A stretch of DNA of 64,000 nt from Cellulomonas rhizosphaerae (GCF_003470205.1 NZ_QWKP01000223.1:103125-167124); one strand, 5' to 3'. Numbered from the stretch's first letter, positions 1 through 8,724 are shown. The notes: a model not told the origin generated them from the sequence alone. Numbers and translations: made by a program.

Positions 1-287
1 GAGCGGGGCACCCGGTAGATCGCGAGCGCGGCCGGGAGCCGCACGTCGCCGACCTGCATGAGCGAGATGGCCAGCAGGAACGCGCCCGCCCGGGCTGCGT
101 CGCGCGCCTGCCTCCCGAGCGCCGCCCTGACCTCGGCTCGTAGGGCAGCCCGGTCGTCCCCGCGGCCGACCTGCCGGGCGACCAGCGCGGCGATCGAGCG
201 CTCGCGGGCGCGCTTGGAACGCACGTCGACGATCCACCACTCGTCCGGGAGGTAGATCGCGAGGGGTGTCGCCGCGGACTCGGTCAT
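1..287 (-). CDS. Hypothetical protein of the type VII locus, partial (C-terminus off the window)
   Basis: The reverse strand opens with an ATG at 287 and stays open through base 1, giving 95 codons. The start overlaps the stop of the upstream gene as ATGA (284-287), so translational coupling is likely. The visible part begins MTESAATPLAIYLPDEWW and continues with an Arg/Ala-rich amphipathic stretch and a short hydrophobic run (AFLLAISLMQVG). I do not recognise the family. Its place directly behind a candidate type VII effector makes an immunity protein, a secretion accessory or a further locus-specific component possible, but nothing in the visible residues decides between them. Confidence 0.7.
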   Translation of the reverse strand, partial: MTESAATPLAIYLPDEWWIVDVRSKRARERSIAALVARQVGRGDDRAALRAEVRAALGRQARDAARAGAFLLAISLMQVGDVRLPAALAIYRVPR

Positions 288-1753
288 CCGCGGGCCCCCA
301 GCCGGAGCTCACGACGCGCGTCACCGGCGGGGTCACTGTGCAGGCCACCGAAGGCGTGCTGGGTGCCGGTCGCGAACTTCTCGTCGGTCGTCGCCGCATC
401 CGCGACGTCCTGCGGTCCGAGCAGGGCATCGGCAGCGGTCAGCCCGTAGGCGCCCGCCGCGGCGCGGCGCCAGCGCAGCGAGCTGCTGACGGCCGCAGCG
501 GTGTCGGGCGAGGCTGCGACAAGGACCGGCGATATCCGCTTCACGCTGTCGAGGTCCTTCGCGAGCTCCGGATCGCCCAGCATCCGCACCGCGAATGTCG
601 CCCCGCGGCTGTCTGCCCACCACTCGCGCAACGGCTTGGTCCTGAACCGCTCGGTGCCTTCACGGACCGCACGGAACTCGATGCGCGGATCGAACATGTC
701 GCGGAACGCCTTCCGGCCGCTCGCGGCCGTCATCGCCTCTCGCGCGGCGGTCCTCGACATCACCGGGGCATCCCCCAGCAGCGCACGCATCACGTCCTGC
801 GAGCTGCCGACTCTCGGCACCCCGGCCGGACGGAGGTGAGGCGCCTTCGCGGCGATGACGCCTGCCTCGTGACGAGCGGTACCCGCCGCGACCTTGGTCG
901 TGGTGCGAGCCATCGCTCCGGCGCCCTTGCCGAGACCGCCAGGGATCAGACCCACCGCGTCCCAGCCGACGTCCCCCCAGGTCACGTCGTCATCCGATGC
1001 CGCGAGGACGATGTCAGCAGCCAGCTTCACCGCTGCCGCGAGGAGGGCTGCCAGGACCAGCACCTCGCCGAGGCCCGGCACCCAGCAGAAGAGCAACGCG
1101 AGCCATCCGCACACGTTGGCGACCACGTCCGCGACCGCGGCGATCGTCGTCAGGACGGCCTTGCCCCAGTCCTGCCACCACCCGTCGTCGAGCCCGTCGT
1201 GCAGGGAGTCGCGGATCGCGACCGCCGCGGTCTCGGCGGCCGCGTCGCGAGCCTGCACCGCGCGCTCGAGGTCGGCCCGCGCCGCGTCCAGCGCGCGGTC
1301 GGCCACGTCCTGGTCGGCACGCGCCCGCTCGAGCTCCCGGGTCCGGGCGGGCAGGTCGTCGGGCGTCGCCGACTCGAGGGCAGCCCGAGCCGCGACGACC
1401 CGGGCCTCGGCGTCCTGGCGTTCGTCGTCGGCGCCCCGCCCGGCCCGCAGTGCCGCGTGGGCTGCACCCTGCGCCGCGTCCAGGCGGACGGCGTAGGCAC
1501 CCAGTGCTCGCCCGACCGCCGCGTACCGCCCACGAGCGCGGCCGATCTGGTCGGCGACGTCACCGGCCTTGGTCGCGATCCCCGCGACCGCCTCCGAGGC
1601 GTCGTGGCGCTGGGCGGCGATCTCGCGCAGACGGGCGGCCGCGGTCGCGATGGCGAGCGCGACGTCCTCGTACCGCTCGGACGCCCGGCGCACGGCACGT
1701 GGGTCGCCGGGGACGGGATCGGCGGCCGCGAGGGGGAACCACGACTCGCTCAC
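284..1753 (-). CDS. Putative type VII secretion-associated protein / candidate effector
   Basis: This gene encodes 489 residues from a GTG that overlaps the preceding stop as GTGA. Residues 1-190 are almost entirely helical with long Ala/Glu/Arg heptads, as in LXG/WXG-type targeting domains. A hydrophobic stretch follows at about 200-250 (CGWLALLFCWVPGLG and LAALLAAAVKLAADIVLAA). Then comes a Gly-rich turn, DAVGLIPGGLGKGAG, of a kind often seen before toxin domains in actinobacterial secreted polymorphic proteins. The last 190 residues are polar and match no fold I recognise. The order small helical partner, long helical protein, small downstream gene is typical of type VII effector modules. 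Effector status is inference, and no catalytic motif was identified. Confidence 0.7.
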   Translation of the reverse strand: MSESWFPLAAADPVPGDPRAVRRASERYEDVALAIATAAARLREIAAQRHDASEAVAGIATKAGDVADQIGRARGRYAAVGRALGAYAVRLDAAQGAAHAALRAGRGADDERQDAEARVVAARAALESATPDDLPARTRELERARADQDVADRALDAARADLERAVQARDAAAETAAVAIRDSLHDGLDDGWWQDWGKAVLTTIAAVADVVANVCGWLALLFCWVPGLGEVLVLAALLAAAVKLAADIVLAASDDDVTWGDVGWDAVGLIPGGLGKGAGAMARTTTKVAAGTARHEAGVIAAKAPHLRPAGVPRVGSSQDVMRALLGDAPVMSRTAAREAMTAASGRKAFRDMFDPRIEFRAVREGTERFRTKPLREWWADSRGATFAVRMLGDPELAKDLDSVKRISPVLVAASPDTAAAVSSSLRWRRAAAGAYGLTAADALLGPQDVADAATTDEKFATGTQHAFGGLHSDPAGDARRELRLGARG

Positions 1754-2040
1754 GCGTCCCCCCGGAGCACTGCGGCGAACTGCAGGTCGAGGTCCTCGAA
1801 CGCGCCGCCGACCCCGTCGCACGACTGCGCCAGGGAGGCGACGTCCTGGACCATCTCCGCGCGCCGGTCGTCCCAGCCGTGCGCGAAGTCGCGGACCGCG
1901 GCGGCCAGCTCGTCGTGCCCGACGTGCTCCGCGACCGCGTCGCTGTTCGCGTCCGCCGCGTCGAACTCGGCCGCGACGGCCCGCAGCGCGGAACCCGCCT
2001 CGCGCAGGCCGTCGGTGTCGACGGTCAGCCGGTCACCCAT
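1750..2040 (-). CDS. Small helical WXG100-like / effector-partner protein
   Basis: This 96-residue, all-helical acidic protein begins MGDRLTVDTDGLREAGSALR and has HGWDD in the middle, where WXG100 proteins carry their turn. Its size and helix-turn-helix layout match WXG100 superfamily or dedicated targeting factors of type VII effectors. It lies 25 bases after the 98-residue WXG100 gene, and its stop overlaps the start of the 489-residue protein (GTGA). A role as heterodimer partner or targeting chaperone of the downstream protein is the natural reading, but it is inferred from size and position only. Confidence 0.75.
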   Translation of the reverse strand: MGDRLTVDTDGLREAGSALRAVAAEFDAADANSDAVAEHVGHDELAAAVRDFAHGWDDRRAEMVQDVASLAQSCDGVGGAFEDLDLQFAAVLRGDA

Positions 2041-2065
2041 GCGTCGCCCCCTCGTCGCCCGTGGG

Positions 2066-2362
2066 TCAGCCGCGCAGCGCGGACGCGAGCTGCTTGTCGG
2101 TGTCCTCGAGGGCGTCCGACGCCTTACGCAGGTAGTCGCCGAGGCTCGACAGGCCGCCCATCAGCTCGGTCGCTCCGTGCGTGAACTTCCGGTACGACTC
2201 GCCGAACGTCACCGACGCCTGGTCGGTGACGAATCCGGAGGAGATCAGCCCCTCGATGAAGCCCTTGAGCTCGTTGAGCTTGGTCGTGATGTCGTCCTGA
2301 CCCGTGCTGAGCCGCGTCGCCGCGTCGCGCATCTCGGAGTAGGAGACGTTGAGGTTGGCCAT
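2066..2362 (-). CDS. WXG100 family protein (EsxA-like, WXG replaced by SGF)
   Basis: This 98-residue protein begins MANLNVSYSEMRDAATRL. Two helices flank a turn at about residue 42 reading SSGFVTDQAS, so the eponymous W-x-G is replaced by S-G-F. The length and the start (AxLxVSYxEM...) are typical of actinobacterial WXG100 substrates, which fold as helical hairpin dimers and leave by the type VII system. A strong AGGAGG lies eight bases before the ATG. The gene follows eccC by 90 bases in the same direction, consistent with a substrate encoded beside its motor ATPase. Confidence 0.88.
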   Translation of the reverse strand: MANLNVSYSEMRDAATRLSTGQDDITTKLNELKGFIEGLISSGFVTDQASVTFGESYRKFTHGATELMGGLSSLGDYLRKASDALEDTDKQLASALRG

Positions 2363-2452
2363 GGTTCCTCCTGGTGGTCCGTGCGGCGGAGGTCTCCGCC
2401 TGGCTGCACCGTAGGAAAGTTCGCGTCCGGTTCGTCCGGGTTTTCCACAGGC

Positions 2453-5400
2453 CTACTCGGCGATGGCCACCTGCACCCGCCGCAGGCGTCCGGCCTCGAC
2501 GTAGACGCCGCGTCCCGGCGGGAACTCGGCGCGGCCCATGCGCGGGAAGGGCGTGCGGAACAGGGCGTCGCCGTCCAGGTGGTCGGGCTGCAGGACGAGG
2601 CCGCGGCGGCCGGCGCGCACCTCGGCGACGAGCGGCCACGACGATCCCCACGCGCTGGTCTCGGCCTCGGCGACGACCAGGTGGTCGCCTCGTCGGGCAG
2701 CGCGGACCACGTCCGTGAGTGCCTGCTCTGCCGGGCCGCCGAGGAAGTCGCTCAGCCCCTCGACGACCACGACGGCCGGCCGGTCGGGGTACGTGAGGGA
2801 GGGCAGGATCGCGCGGGCGAGCGACGCGGCATCGTCGGCGTCGAGCGCCACCTCGGTCCAACCGGCCGCCGCGTGGACGGGCGAGCGACGGTGGCCCACG
2901 TAGTACCGCGGCATGGCCGGTGACCAGCGGCGCAGCGCCTCGGCCATCGCCCCGAGGGCCGTCGTCCTGCCGCTCCCGGGCAGGCCTGCGAGCACGAACG
3001 TTCCGCGAGGCGTGAAGCCGAGCGGTTCGAGGGTGTCGTCGGCGAGGCCCAGCACCGGCAGGCCGTCGACCGCCTCCGGCAGGTCCGCCTGCGCGACGAA
3101 CGTCGGAAGTCGACGCACGGCCTCCGGCGGGTGGGCCGGCCGCACCCGGGCGGCGAGGTCCGCGAGCGCGCGGGCCTGCTCCGCGGGGCTGGCGTCCCCG
3201 CCGGGGACGGCCACCTGGACCTCGTCGACCTCGCCGGAGAACACCCCGCGGCCCGGTGGGGACGCGGGGCCCAGCACGTCCTTGGGGATCCCGAGCACGC
3301 CGTACGCGGAGTCGTCGGCCTGCCGGAGCACGAGCCGGCGCGGCACGCTGCCCGACAACGAGGTCGGCAGCGCCCCCGGGCGCTCGACAGACATCGCCAC
3401 GTGGATGCCGAGCGGCCGACCCTCGACGACGATGCGCTGGAACGCGGCCCACGCGCCCGTCCGCCCGGCATCCGCCTCGTGGGCCTCGCGCAAGGCGGCC
3501 AGTCCGTCCACCAGGAGCACCACGCGTGGCTCGTCGGGCCGATCCGCCAGCGCTCGGTACTCGGTGAGCGTCCCCGCGCGGGCCGCGGCGAACCGGGTGG
3601 CTCGCTCGTCGAGCTGGTCGCGGAGGCGCCGGAGCAGGCGGACCGTGCGCTCGGTGTCGGCGCCGTCGATCACCGCACCGACATGCGGCAGGACGTCCAG
3701 CATCGTGAGACCGCCGGACCCGTGGTCGAGGCCGTAGACGTGGGTCTCCTCCCCGGTCGCCGATGCGGCGACGGTCCGCAGCAGGGTCGACTTCCCGGAC
3801 CCGCCCGTGCCGAGCACGGCGAGGCAGCCGTCCTCGTCGGGCCGCCAGGACACGACGAGCTGCTCCTGCTGCGCGGGACGGTCGGCGAGGCCCAGCACCA
3901 TCCCGTCGCGCGCGGCCTCGAGGCCGACCACGGCCGGCAGCTCGGGCAGCCACGGTCGGCGCGGAGGCGGGAGGTCGAGCGCGGCCGCGCGGACGGTCGC
4001 CACCACCCGCGCGATGTCCGTGGGGGCGTCGTCGTCGGGCTCGTCGCCCGCGACGGGCGCGACGTCCCAGGGGACGGCCGGGCCGAACGCGAGCGACTCG
4101 ATGCCCACCGTCGGCCGCCGGGGACCACCGCCCGAGCGTGCGGACGGGTACGCCGACTGGAACATCGACACGCGACCGGGACCCGTACGCACCGCCGCCC
4201 GTCCGGGGAGCCCGGGGTCGAAGCCCGCCGCGAGCGCGGAGCCGAGCACGTCGGTCGAGTCGTGCTCATCGGCCATCCGCAACGCGACGCGCAGGTTCGT
4301 GTTTGCCCGCAGGTTGTCCTTGATGACGCCGGCGGGCCGCTGGGTCGCGAGGATCAGGTGCAGGCCGAGCGACCGCCCGCGCTGGGCCACGTCGACGACG
4401 CCGTCGACGAACTCCGGCACCTCCGCGACCAGCGCGGCGAACTCGTCGACCACGATGACCAGCGCCGGCGGCGTCTCGGGGTCGCCGCTGCGCTCGAGCT
4501 CGAGCAGGTCCTTGACGCCCTTGCGGTTGAACAGGTGCTCGCGGCGGCGCAGCTCGGCGCGCAGCGACGCGAGCGCGCGGCGGACCAGGGGCGGTGACAG
4601 GTCCGTGACGAGGCCGACGCAGTGCGGCAGGTCCACGCAGTCGGCGAACGCGGCGCCGCCCTTGTAGTCGATGAACAAGAACGTCACACGGTCGGGGCTG
4701 TGCGCGGTCGCCAGCCCGAGCACCCAGGCCTGCAGGAACTCGCTCTTGCCCGCGCCCGTCGTCCCGCCCACGAGCGCGTGCGGCCCGTGGGCACGCAGGT
4801 CGAGGACGAACTGGCCACCGGTCCCGAGCCCGACGAGCGCTCGCAGCGCGGCGTCGCGCCGCCGACGAACTGGTGGCCCGTGCCGATCGAGGACCGACCC
4901 GGTCTCGCGCCACACCTCGAGCACCGCCGACGGGCTCTCGGCGACGGCCGCGCCGGCCAGCGCCACGAAGCCGACGCTGCGCGGGAGGTCGGTCTCGTCG
5001 ATCACCGGGGCGCCCGAGTCGACCACGCCCGCGAGCCCGCGCGCGAAGTCGGTGGCCTCGCCGGTCCCGACCCGTTCGACCTCGACCTCGACCCGAGACC
5101 CGTCCCCGACGGTCCCGACGTGCCACGAGCCGTCGCCCGGACCGGCGACGAAGGCGCGACATGCGGCGGGCAGCCGGTCGACGACGTCGGCGCGCCACAG
5201 CACGTGGACCCCGACGGCCGGACCGGTCTCGGCGAGCCTCACCAGGCGCCCAGGGTCGGCGAGGGCGTCGTCCTCGACGACGAGCAGGACCGCAGGCAGC
5301 ACCCCGCCCGCCGCCGCGCGCGCCGCGACCAGCTCCTCCACGCCCGTGACCAGCACGGATGCGGCCGCCGGGTGGGCGGCGAGGTGTGCGCCGGCGAGCG

Positions 5401-6730
5401 GGCTGTGCGGGGACTCGACGTGCGGGAGCCACGCCAGCCACTCCCAGGACACCTGGCTGGACGGCGATGCCACCGCCGCGATCACGAGCTCCGCCGGCGA
5501 GTGCAGTCCCGCGACCTGCAGGACGAGCGCGCGCGCGACGTCGTCCGACGCGGGTCCCGCGACCCCCAGGGCTCCCACGGCGCGCAGGTCGGCCACGAGC
5601 GGCACGCCGGCGACCGCGGCGTGCCGGTCGCGGACGTCGGTGAGCATCGACCAGAGCTCGGCCGTGGCCCGGCCGCGCGCGGGGAGGCGGACCGTCGTGC
5701 GCGACGACGCGCTGCCGATGCCGAGGCGCACGGTCAGGAACGCCGCGTGCTCGGGCCGGCGGCACCACAGGACCGGGCTGCGGGTCTGCGCGCCGGACAC
5801 GACCTCGGCGGTGGACGGCATCTCCGCGAGCCGCGCGGCCCGTTCCTCGTCGGCGGCGAGCTCTCGGTCGAGGGCGGCGACCTCCTCCGCGAACTGCGCA
5901 GCCTGCTCGCGCTGGCGCCGCCGGTCGCTGCGTCGTCGGTCGACGAACGTCGCGACCATGATCACGGGGCTCAGTGCGAGGAACACGAGCGTGAGCGTGC
6001 TGCGCATGACCGCGAAGAGCGCGACACCGAGGAGCAGCGGCGCGACGAGCACGAGCAGCGGCAGCTTGGCGGGAGTCGGCGGCTCGGGCGGCGTCGGTGC
6101 CTCGACCGTGCGCGCCTCGAAGCCCTGGACGAGTCGCGGGGACCGGTTGAACGCCACCACGGCGCTGCTGTCCCGGTCGTCGGGCGCCAGCGGCGTCACG
6201 CGGAGCACCGAGTCGCCCAGGAGCACGTAGTCCGAGGGCCCGACGACGACGCGGTCCACCCGTCCACCGCCGACGACGATCCCGTTCGACGAGCCCGCGT
6301 CGACGATCTCGACGTGCGCACCGACGAGGACGCGTGCGTGGCTGCGCGAGACCATCGGGTCGTCGATCATGACGTCGCTGCCCTCGCCGCGCCCGAGCGA
6401 CGCCAGGCCGCGCGGCACCACGACGTCGAGCCCCGCTGCCGGCCCGGTCAGCACCTGCAGCCGCGCGCCGGCGACGGCATCGTCCTGCTCCGGGTCGACG
6501 AGCATGACGACCGAGCCGGCGCGCAGTGCCACCTCGGCCGCGACCGCGCCACGAGGCAGCGCCCACCCGTCGGACTCCCCGGCGTGCACGACGCGCAAGG
6601 TCGACCCCGGCGGCTCTGCCATCGACCGCGCGAGCGTGTCCGCGACGTCGCCCACGGTCGCGTCGGCGTCCGTCGTGACGACGACGTCGCACGCCTCGCC
6701 GCCGCGCAGGACCGTGAGCCTCGTCCGCAT
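2453..6730 (-). CDS. eccC: Type VII secretion ATPase EccC with N-terminal FHA domain
   Basis: This 1425-residue protein is the membrane motor of a type VII (ESX) secretion system. An FHA domain spans about residues 91-175 (GRGEGSDV, SRSHARV, GSSNG). Two membrane segments lie at about 223-263, before RRRSDRRRQ. Three FtsK/SpoIIIE-type ATPase modules follow. The first is canonical, with P-loop GGTTGAGKSE near 655 and Walker B VIVVDEFAAL. The second has GTGGSGKSTLL near 977. The third reads GLPGSGRTTA near 1252, with Arg instead of the P-loop Lys, so it is probably not a normal ATPase. AAGGAGG precedes the ATG. FHA-EccC fusions occur in Firmicute-type and some actinobacterial systems. EccB, EccD, EccE and mycosin are not in this window and may lie beyond its left edge. 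Confidence 0.93.
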   Translation of the reverse strand: MRTRLTVLRGGEACDVVVTTDADATVGDVADTLARSMAEPPGSTLRVVHAGESDGWALPRGAVAAEVALRAGSVVMLVDPEQDDAVAGARLQVLTGPAAGLDVVVPRGLASLGRGEGSDVMIDDPMVSRSHARVLVGAHVEIVDAGSSNGIVVGGGRVDRVVVGPSDYVLLGDSVLRVTPLAPDDRDSSAVVAFNRSPRLVQGFEARTVEAPTPPEPPTPAKLPLLVLVAPLLLGVALFAVMRSTLTLVFLALSPVIMVATFVDRRRSDRRRQREQAAQFAEEVAALDRELAADEERAARLAEMPSTAEVVSGAQTRSPVLWCRRPEHAAFLTVRLGIGSASSRTTVRLPARGRATAELWSMLTDVRDRHAAVAGVPLVADLRAVGALGVAGPASDDVARALVLQVAGLHSPAELVIAAVASPSSQVSWEWLAWLPHVESPHSPLAGAHLAAHPAAASVLVTGVEELVAARAAAGGVLPAVLLVVEDDALADPGRLVRLAETGPAVGVHVLWRADVVDRLPAACRAFVAGPGDGSWHVGTVGDGSRVEVEVERVGTGEATDFARGLAGVVDSGAPVIDETDLPRSVGFVALAGAAVAESPSAVLEVWRETGSVLDRHGPPVRRRRDAALRALVGLGTGGQFVLDLRAHGPHALVGGTTGAGKSEFLQAWVLGLATAHSPDRVTFLFIDYKGGAAFADCVDLPHCVGLVTDLSPPLVRRALASLRAELRRREHLFNRKGVKDLLELERSGDPETPPALVIVVDEFAALVAEVPEFVDGVVDVAQRGRSLGLHLILATQRPAGVIKDNLRANTNLRVALRMADEHDSTDVLGSALAAGFDPGLPGRAAVRTGPGRVSMFQSAYPSARSGGGPRRPTVGIESLAFGPAVPWDVAPVAGDEPDDDAPTDIARVVATVRAAALDLPPPRRPWLPELPAVVGLEAARDGMVLGLADRPAQQEQLVVSWRPDEDGCLAVLGTGGSGKSTLLRTVAASATGEETHVYGLDHGSGGLTMLDVLPHVGAVIDGADTERTVRLLRRLRDQLDERATRFAAARAGTLTEYRALADRPDEPRVVLLVDGLAALREAHEADAGRTGAWAAFQRIVVEGRPLGIHVAMSVERPGALPTSLSGSVPRRLVLRQADDSAYGVLGIPKDVLGPASPPGRGVFSGEVDEVQVAVPGGDASPAEQARALADLAARVRPAHPPEAVRRLPTFVAQADLPEAVDGLPVLGLADDTLEPLGFTPRGTFVLAGLPGSGRTTALGAMAEALRRWSPAMPRYYVGHRRSPVHAAAGWTEVALDADDAASLARAILPSLTYPDRPAVVVVEGLSDFLGGPAEQALTDVVRAARRGDHLVVAEAETSAWGSSWPLVAEVRAGRRGLVLQPDHLDGDALFRTPFPRMGRAEFPPGRGVYVEAGRLRRVQVAIAE

Positions 6731-6854
6731 CCGACCTCCTTCCGATCGGCGGGACGCTAGCCGCGTTCGCGTCGGCCCGTCGGCGGTTGTCCCCAGGCCG
6801 GCGGGCTGTGGACGACGCCGGGGCGCGGTCGGGCGCCGTGGTTACTCTGGCCGC

Positions 6855-7328
6855 GTGCCCGCCACCAGCAGCGCCGTCGTCGTGGTCGTCTCCGACCGCT
6901 CGGCCGCCGGCGTGCGCGAGGACCGGTCGGGGCCCGCTGCGCGCGAGCTGCTCGAGGCGGCGGGCTACGCCGTCGACGTGCGGGTCGTGCCGGACGGCGC
7001 CGCCTCCGTCCGCTCCGCCATCGAGGCAGCCGTCGGCTCCGACGTCGTCATCACGTCGGGCGGCACCGGCGTCGGGCCGCGCGACGAGACGCCCGAGGGG
7101 ACCCGGCCCCTGCTGGTGCGCGAGCTGCCCGGCATCCCGGAGCTGCTGCGCCGGTCCGGCTCCGTCGCCACCGCCGTGCTCTCCCGCGGCCTCGCGGGCG
7201 TCACGGCCGACGGCACCGTCGTCGTGAACCTGCCGGGATCTCCCGGTGGCGTCGCCGAGGGCCTCACCGCGGTGCTCCCGCTCCTGCCCCACCTGATCGA
7301 CCAGCTCGCGGGCGGTGATCACCGGTGA
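6855..7328 (+). CDS. moaB: Molybdopterin adenylyltransferase, MogA/MoaB family
   Basis: The gene encodes 157 residues from GTG at 6855. It contains the family signature TSGGTGVGPRDETPEGT at about 60-76 and the later NLPGSPGGV loop. The enzyme adenylates molybdopterin before molybdate insertion by MoeA. The size is normal for stand-alone MoaB/MogA proteins. The stop overlaps the moaE start as GTGA (7325-7328), so it leads a moaB-moaE-moaA operon. I chose the GTG because upstream codons lack the coding bias and because homologues begin just before the VVVVVSDRSAAG strand. Confidence 0.93.
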   Translation: MPATSSAVVVVVSDRSAAGVREDRSGPAARELLEAAGYAVDVRVVPDGAASVRSAIEAAVGSDVVITSGGTGVGPRDETPEGTRPLLVRELPGIPELLRRSGSVATAVLSRGLAGVTADGTVVVNLPGSPGGVAEGLTAVLPLLPHLIDQLAGGDHR

Positions 7329-7741
7329 TCGCCCGGATCTCCGACGAGCCGCTGGACCTGCTGTTTCACGTGGAACACGTCAGCAGCCCCGTCGCGGGAG
7401 CCGTGGCGACGTTCGCCGGGCTGGTCCGCGACCACGACCCCTCCGTCGAGGGCCGGGTGGTCGCGCTCGAGTACTCGGCACACCCCGACGCCGACCGCGT
7501 CCTGCGCAGCATCGCCGAGGCCGTCGTGGCGGAGAACGAGATCCTCGGCGTCGCCGTCAGCCACCGCATCGGTCACCTCGAGGTGGGGCAGGCAGCGATC
7601 GTCGCGGCGGTGGCTAGCGCGCACCGGGCGGCCGCGTTCGACGCGTGCCGCCGGCTCGTCGAGACCGTGAAGGCCGAGCTGCCGGTGTGGAAGCGTGAGA
7701 TCCTCGAGGACGGCTCACACGTCTGGGTGGGGATGCAATGA
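7325..7741 (+). CDS. moaE: Molybdopterin synthase catalytic subunit MoaE
   Basis: This is the 138-residue large subunit of molybdopterin synthase, which transfers sulfur from thiocarboxylated MoaD to precursor Z (cPMP). The conserved GAVATFAGLVRDH segment, the ALEYSAHPDA strand and the C-terminal VKAELPVWKRE with its catalytic lysines are all present. It starts with GTG overlapping the moaB stop and ends in an ATGA overlap with moaA. Codons 13-18 (LFHVEH) carry a near-perfect ParB parS site, so this stretch of coding sequence may be under double constraint. Confidence 0.95.
   Translation: MIARISDEPLDLLFHVEHVSSPVAGAVATFAGLVRDHDPSVEGRVVALEYSAHPDADRVLRSIAEAVVAENEILGVAVSHRIGHLEVGQAAIVAAVASAHRAAAFDACRRLVETVKAELPVWKREILEDGSHVWVGMQ
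7362..7377. promoter_or_regulatory. parS-like ParB binding site inside moaE
   Basis: The 16 bases TGTTTCACGTGGAACA match the classical parS palindrome TGTTTCACGTGAAACA at 15 of 16 positions. The single A-to-G change is one I recall as tolerated in actinobacterial sites. It lies in frame within moaE and encodes the residues LFHVEH. parS sites nucleate ParB spreading for origin segregation and SMC loading and are often intragenic. A second copy of the 14-base core lies at 61712-61725. Confidence 0.75.
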
Positions 7742-8724
7742 CGGCACTCGTCGACCGGTTCAACCGCCCGCACCACGACCTGCGGATCTCGCTCACCGAC
7801 CGCTGCTCGCTGCGCTGCACCTACTGCATGCCCGCCGACGGCGTCCCGTGGCTGGCGCGCTCGACCATGCTCAGCACCGACGAGATCATCCGCGTGGCCC
7901 GCGTCGGCGTCGAGAACGGCATCACCGAGATCCGCCTGACCGGGGGCGAGCCCCTGCTGCGGGTCGACGTGGTGGACATCGTCCGCCGCCTGACGGCGCT
8001 GCCGAACGCGCCCGAGGTCTCGATCACGACCAACGCGCTGCGCCTGCCGGCCCTCGCCGCGCCGCTGAAGGACGCCGGCCTCAGCCGCGTCAACATCAGC
8101 CTCGACACGCTCGACCGCGCCCGTTTCATGGAGCTGACCCGCCGCGACCGCCTCGTCGAGACCCTCGCGGGCATCGCCGCCGCCGACGCCGCGGGCCTGC
8201 GCCCCGTGAAGATCAACGCCGTCGCGATGCGCGGCGTCAACGACGACGAGGTCGTCGCGCTGACCCGGTTCGCCGTGGACCGCGGCTACCAGATGCGCTT
8301 CATCGAGCAGATGCCGCTCGACGGCGGCCACACCTGGGACCGCGTGCAGATGGTCACCCAGGCGGAGATCCTCGAGCGCCTGGCCGGCGAGTTCACGCTC
8401 ACCGAGGTCGAGGGCCGCGGGGCTGCTCCCGCCGAGCTCTGGTACGTCGACGGCGGCCCGCAGACGGTCGGCGTCATCGCCTCGGTCACGGCCCCGTTCT
8501 GCGGCGCGTGCGACCGCCTGCGCCTCACCGCCGACGGCCAGCTGCGCGCGTGCCTGTTCTCCGAGGCCGAGGTCGACACCCGCCAGATCCTGCGCGAGGG
8601 CGGCACGGACGCCGACCTCGTCGACGCGTACCTGCGCTGCCTCGCGGGCAAGAAGGCCGGCCACGGGATCGGCGAGCCCGGGTTCCATCAGCCGGACCGG
8701 CCGATGAGCGCGATCGGCGGCTGA
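7738..8724 (+). CDS. moaA: GTP 3',8-cyclase MoaA
   Basis: This 328-residue radical SAM enzyme starts molybdopterin synthesis by converting GTP to 3',8-cyclo-GTP. The N-terminal cluster motif is CSLRCTYCMP (CxxxCxxC). The second cluster is in the C-terminal part: FCGACDRLRLTADGQLRACLF contributes the three cysteines (the run is split here for reading as FCGACDRLR and ADGQLRACLF). The protein ends in the functionally important Gly-Gly tail (MSAIGG). The ATG overlaps the moaE stop (ATGA). The length is normal. Together with MoaC, encoded on the facing strand, it produces cPMP. Confidence 0.97.
   Translation: MTALVDRFNRPHHDLRISLTDRCSLRCTYCMPADGVPWLARSTMLSTDEIIRVARVGVENGITEIRLTGGEPLLRVDVVDIVRRLTALPNAPEVSITTNALRLPALAAPLKDAGLSRVNISLDTLDRARFMELTRRDRLVETLAGIAAADAAGLRPVKINAVAMRGVNDDEVVALTRFAVDRGYQMRFIEQMPLDGGHTWDRVQMVTQAEILERLAGEFTLTEVEGRGAAPAELWYVDGGPQTVGVIASVTAPFCGACDRLRLTADGQLRACLFSEAEVDTRQILREGGTDADLVDAYLRCLAGKKAGHGIGEPGFHQPDRPMSAIGG

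Noticed and set aside
266..6760. Long plus-strand reading frames opposite the type VII genes
   Set aside because: They encode Arg/Ala/Pro-rich, domain-free sequence, lack ribosome-binding sites, and are the expected antisense shadows of GC-rich genes.
6780..6820. Two DnaA-box-like words (TTGTCCCCA and reversed TCGTCCACA) between eccC and moaB
   Set aside because: Only two imperfect sites are present, and similar words recur in other gaps (near 2443 and 34868), so chance is likely.
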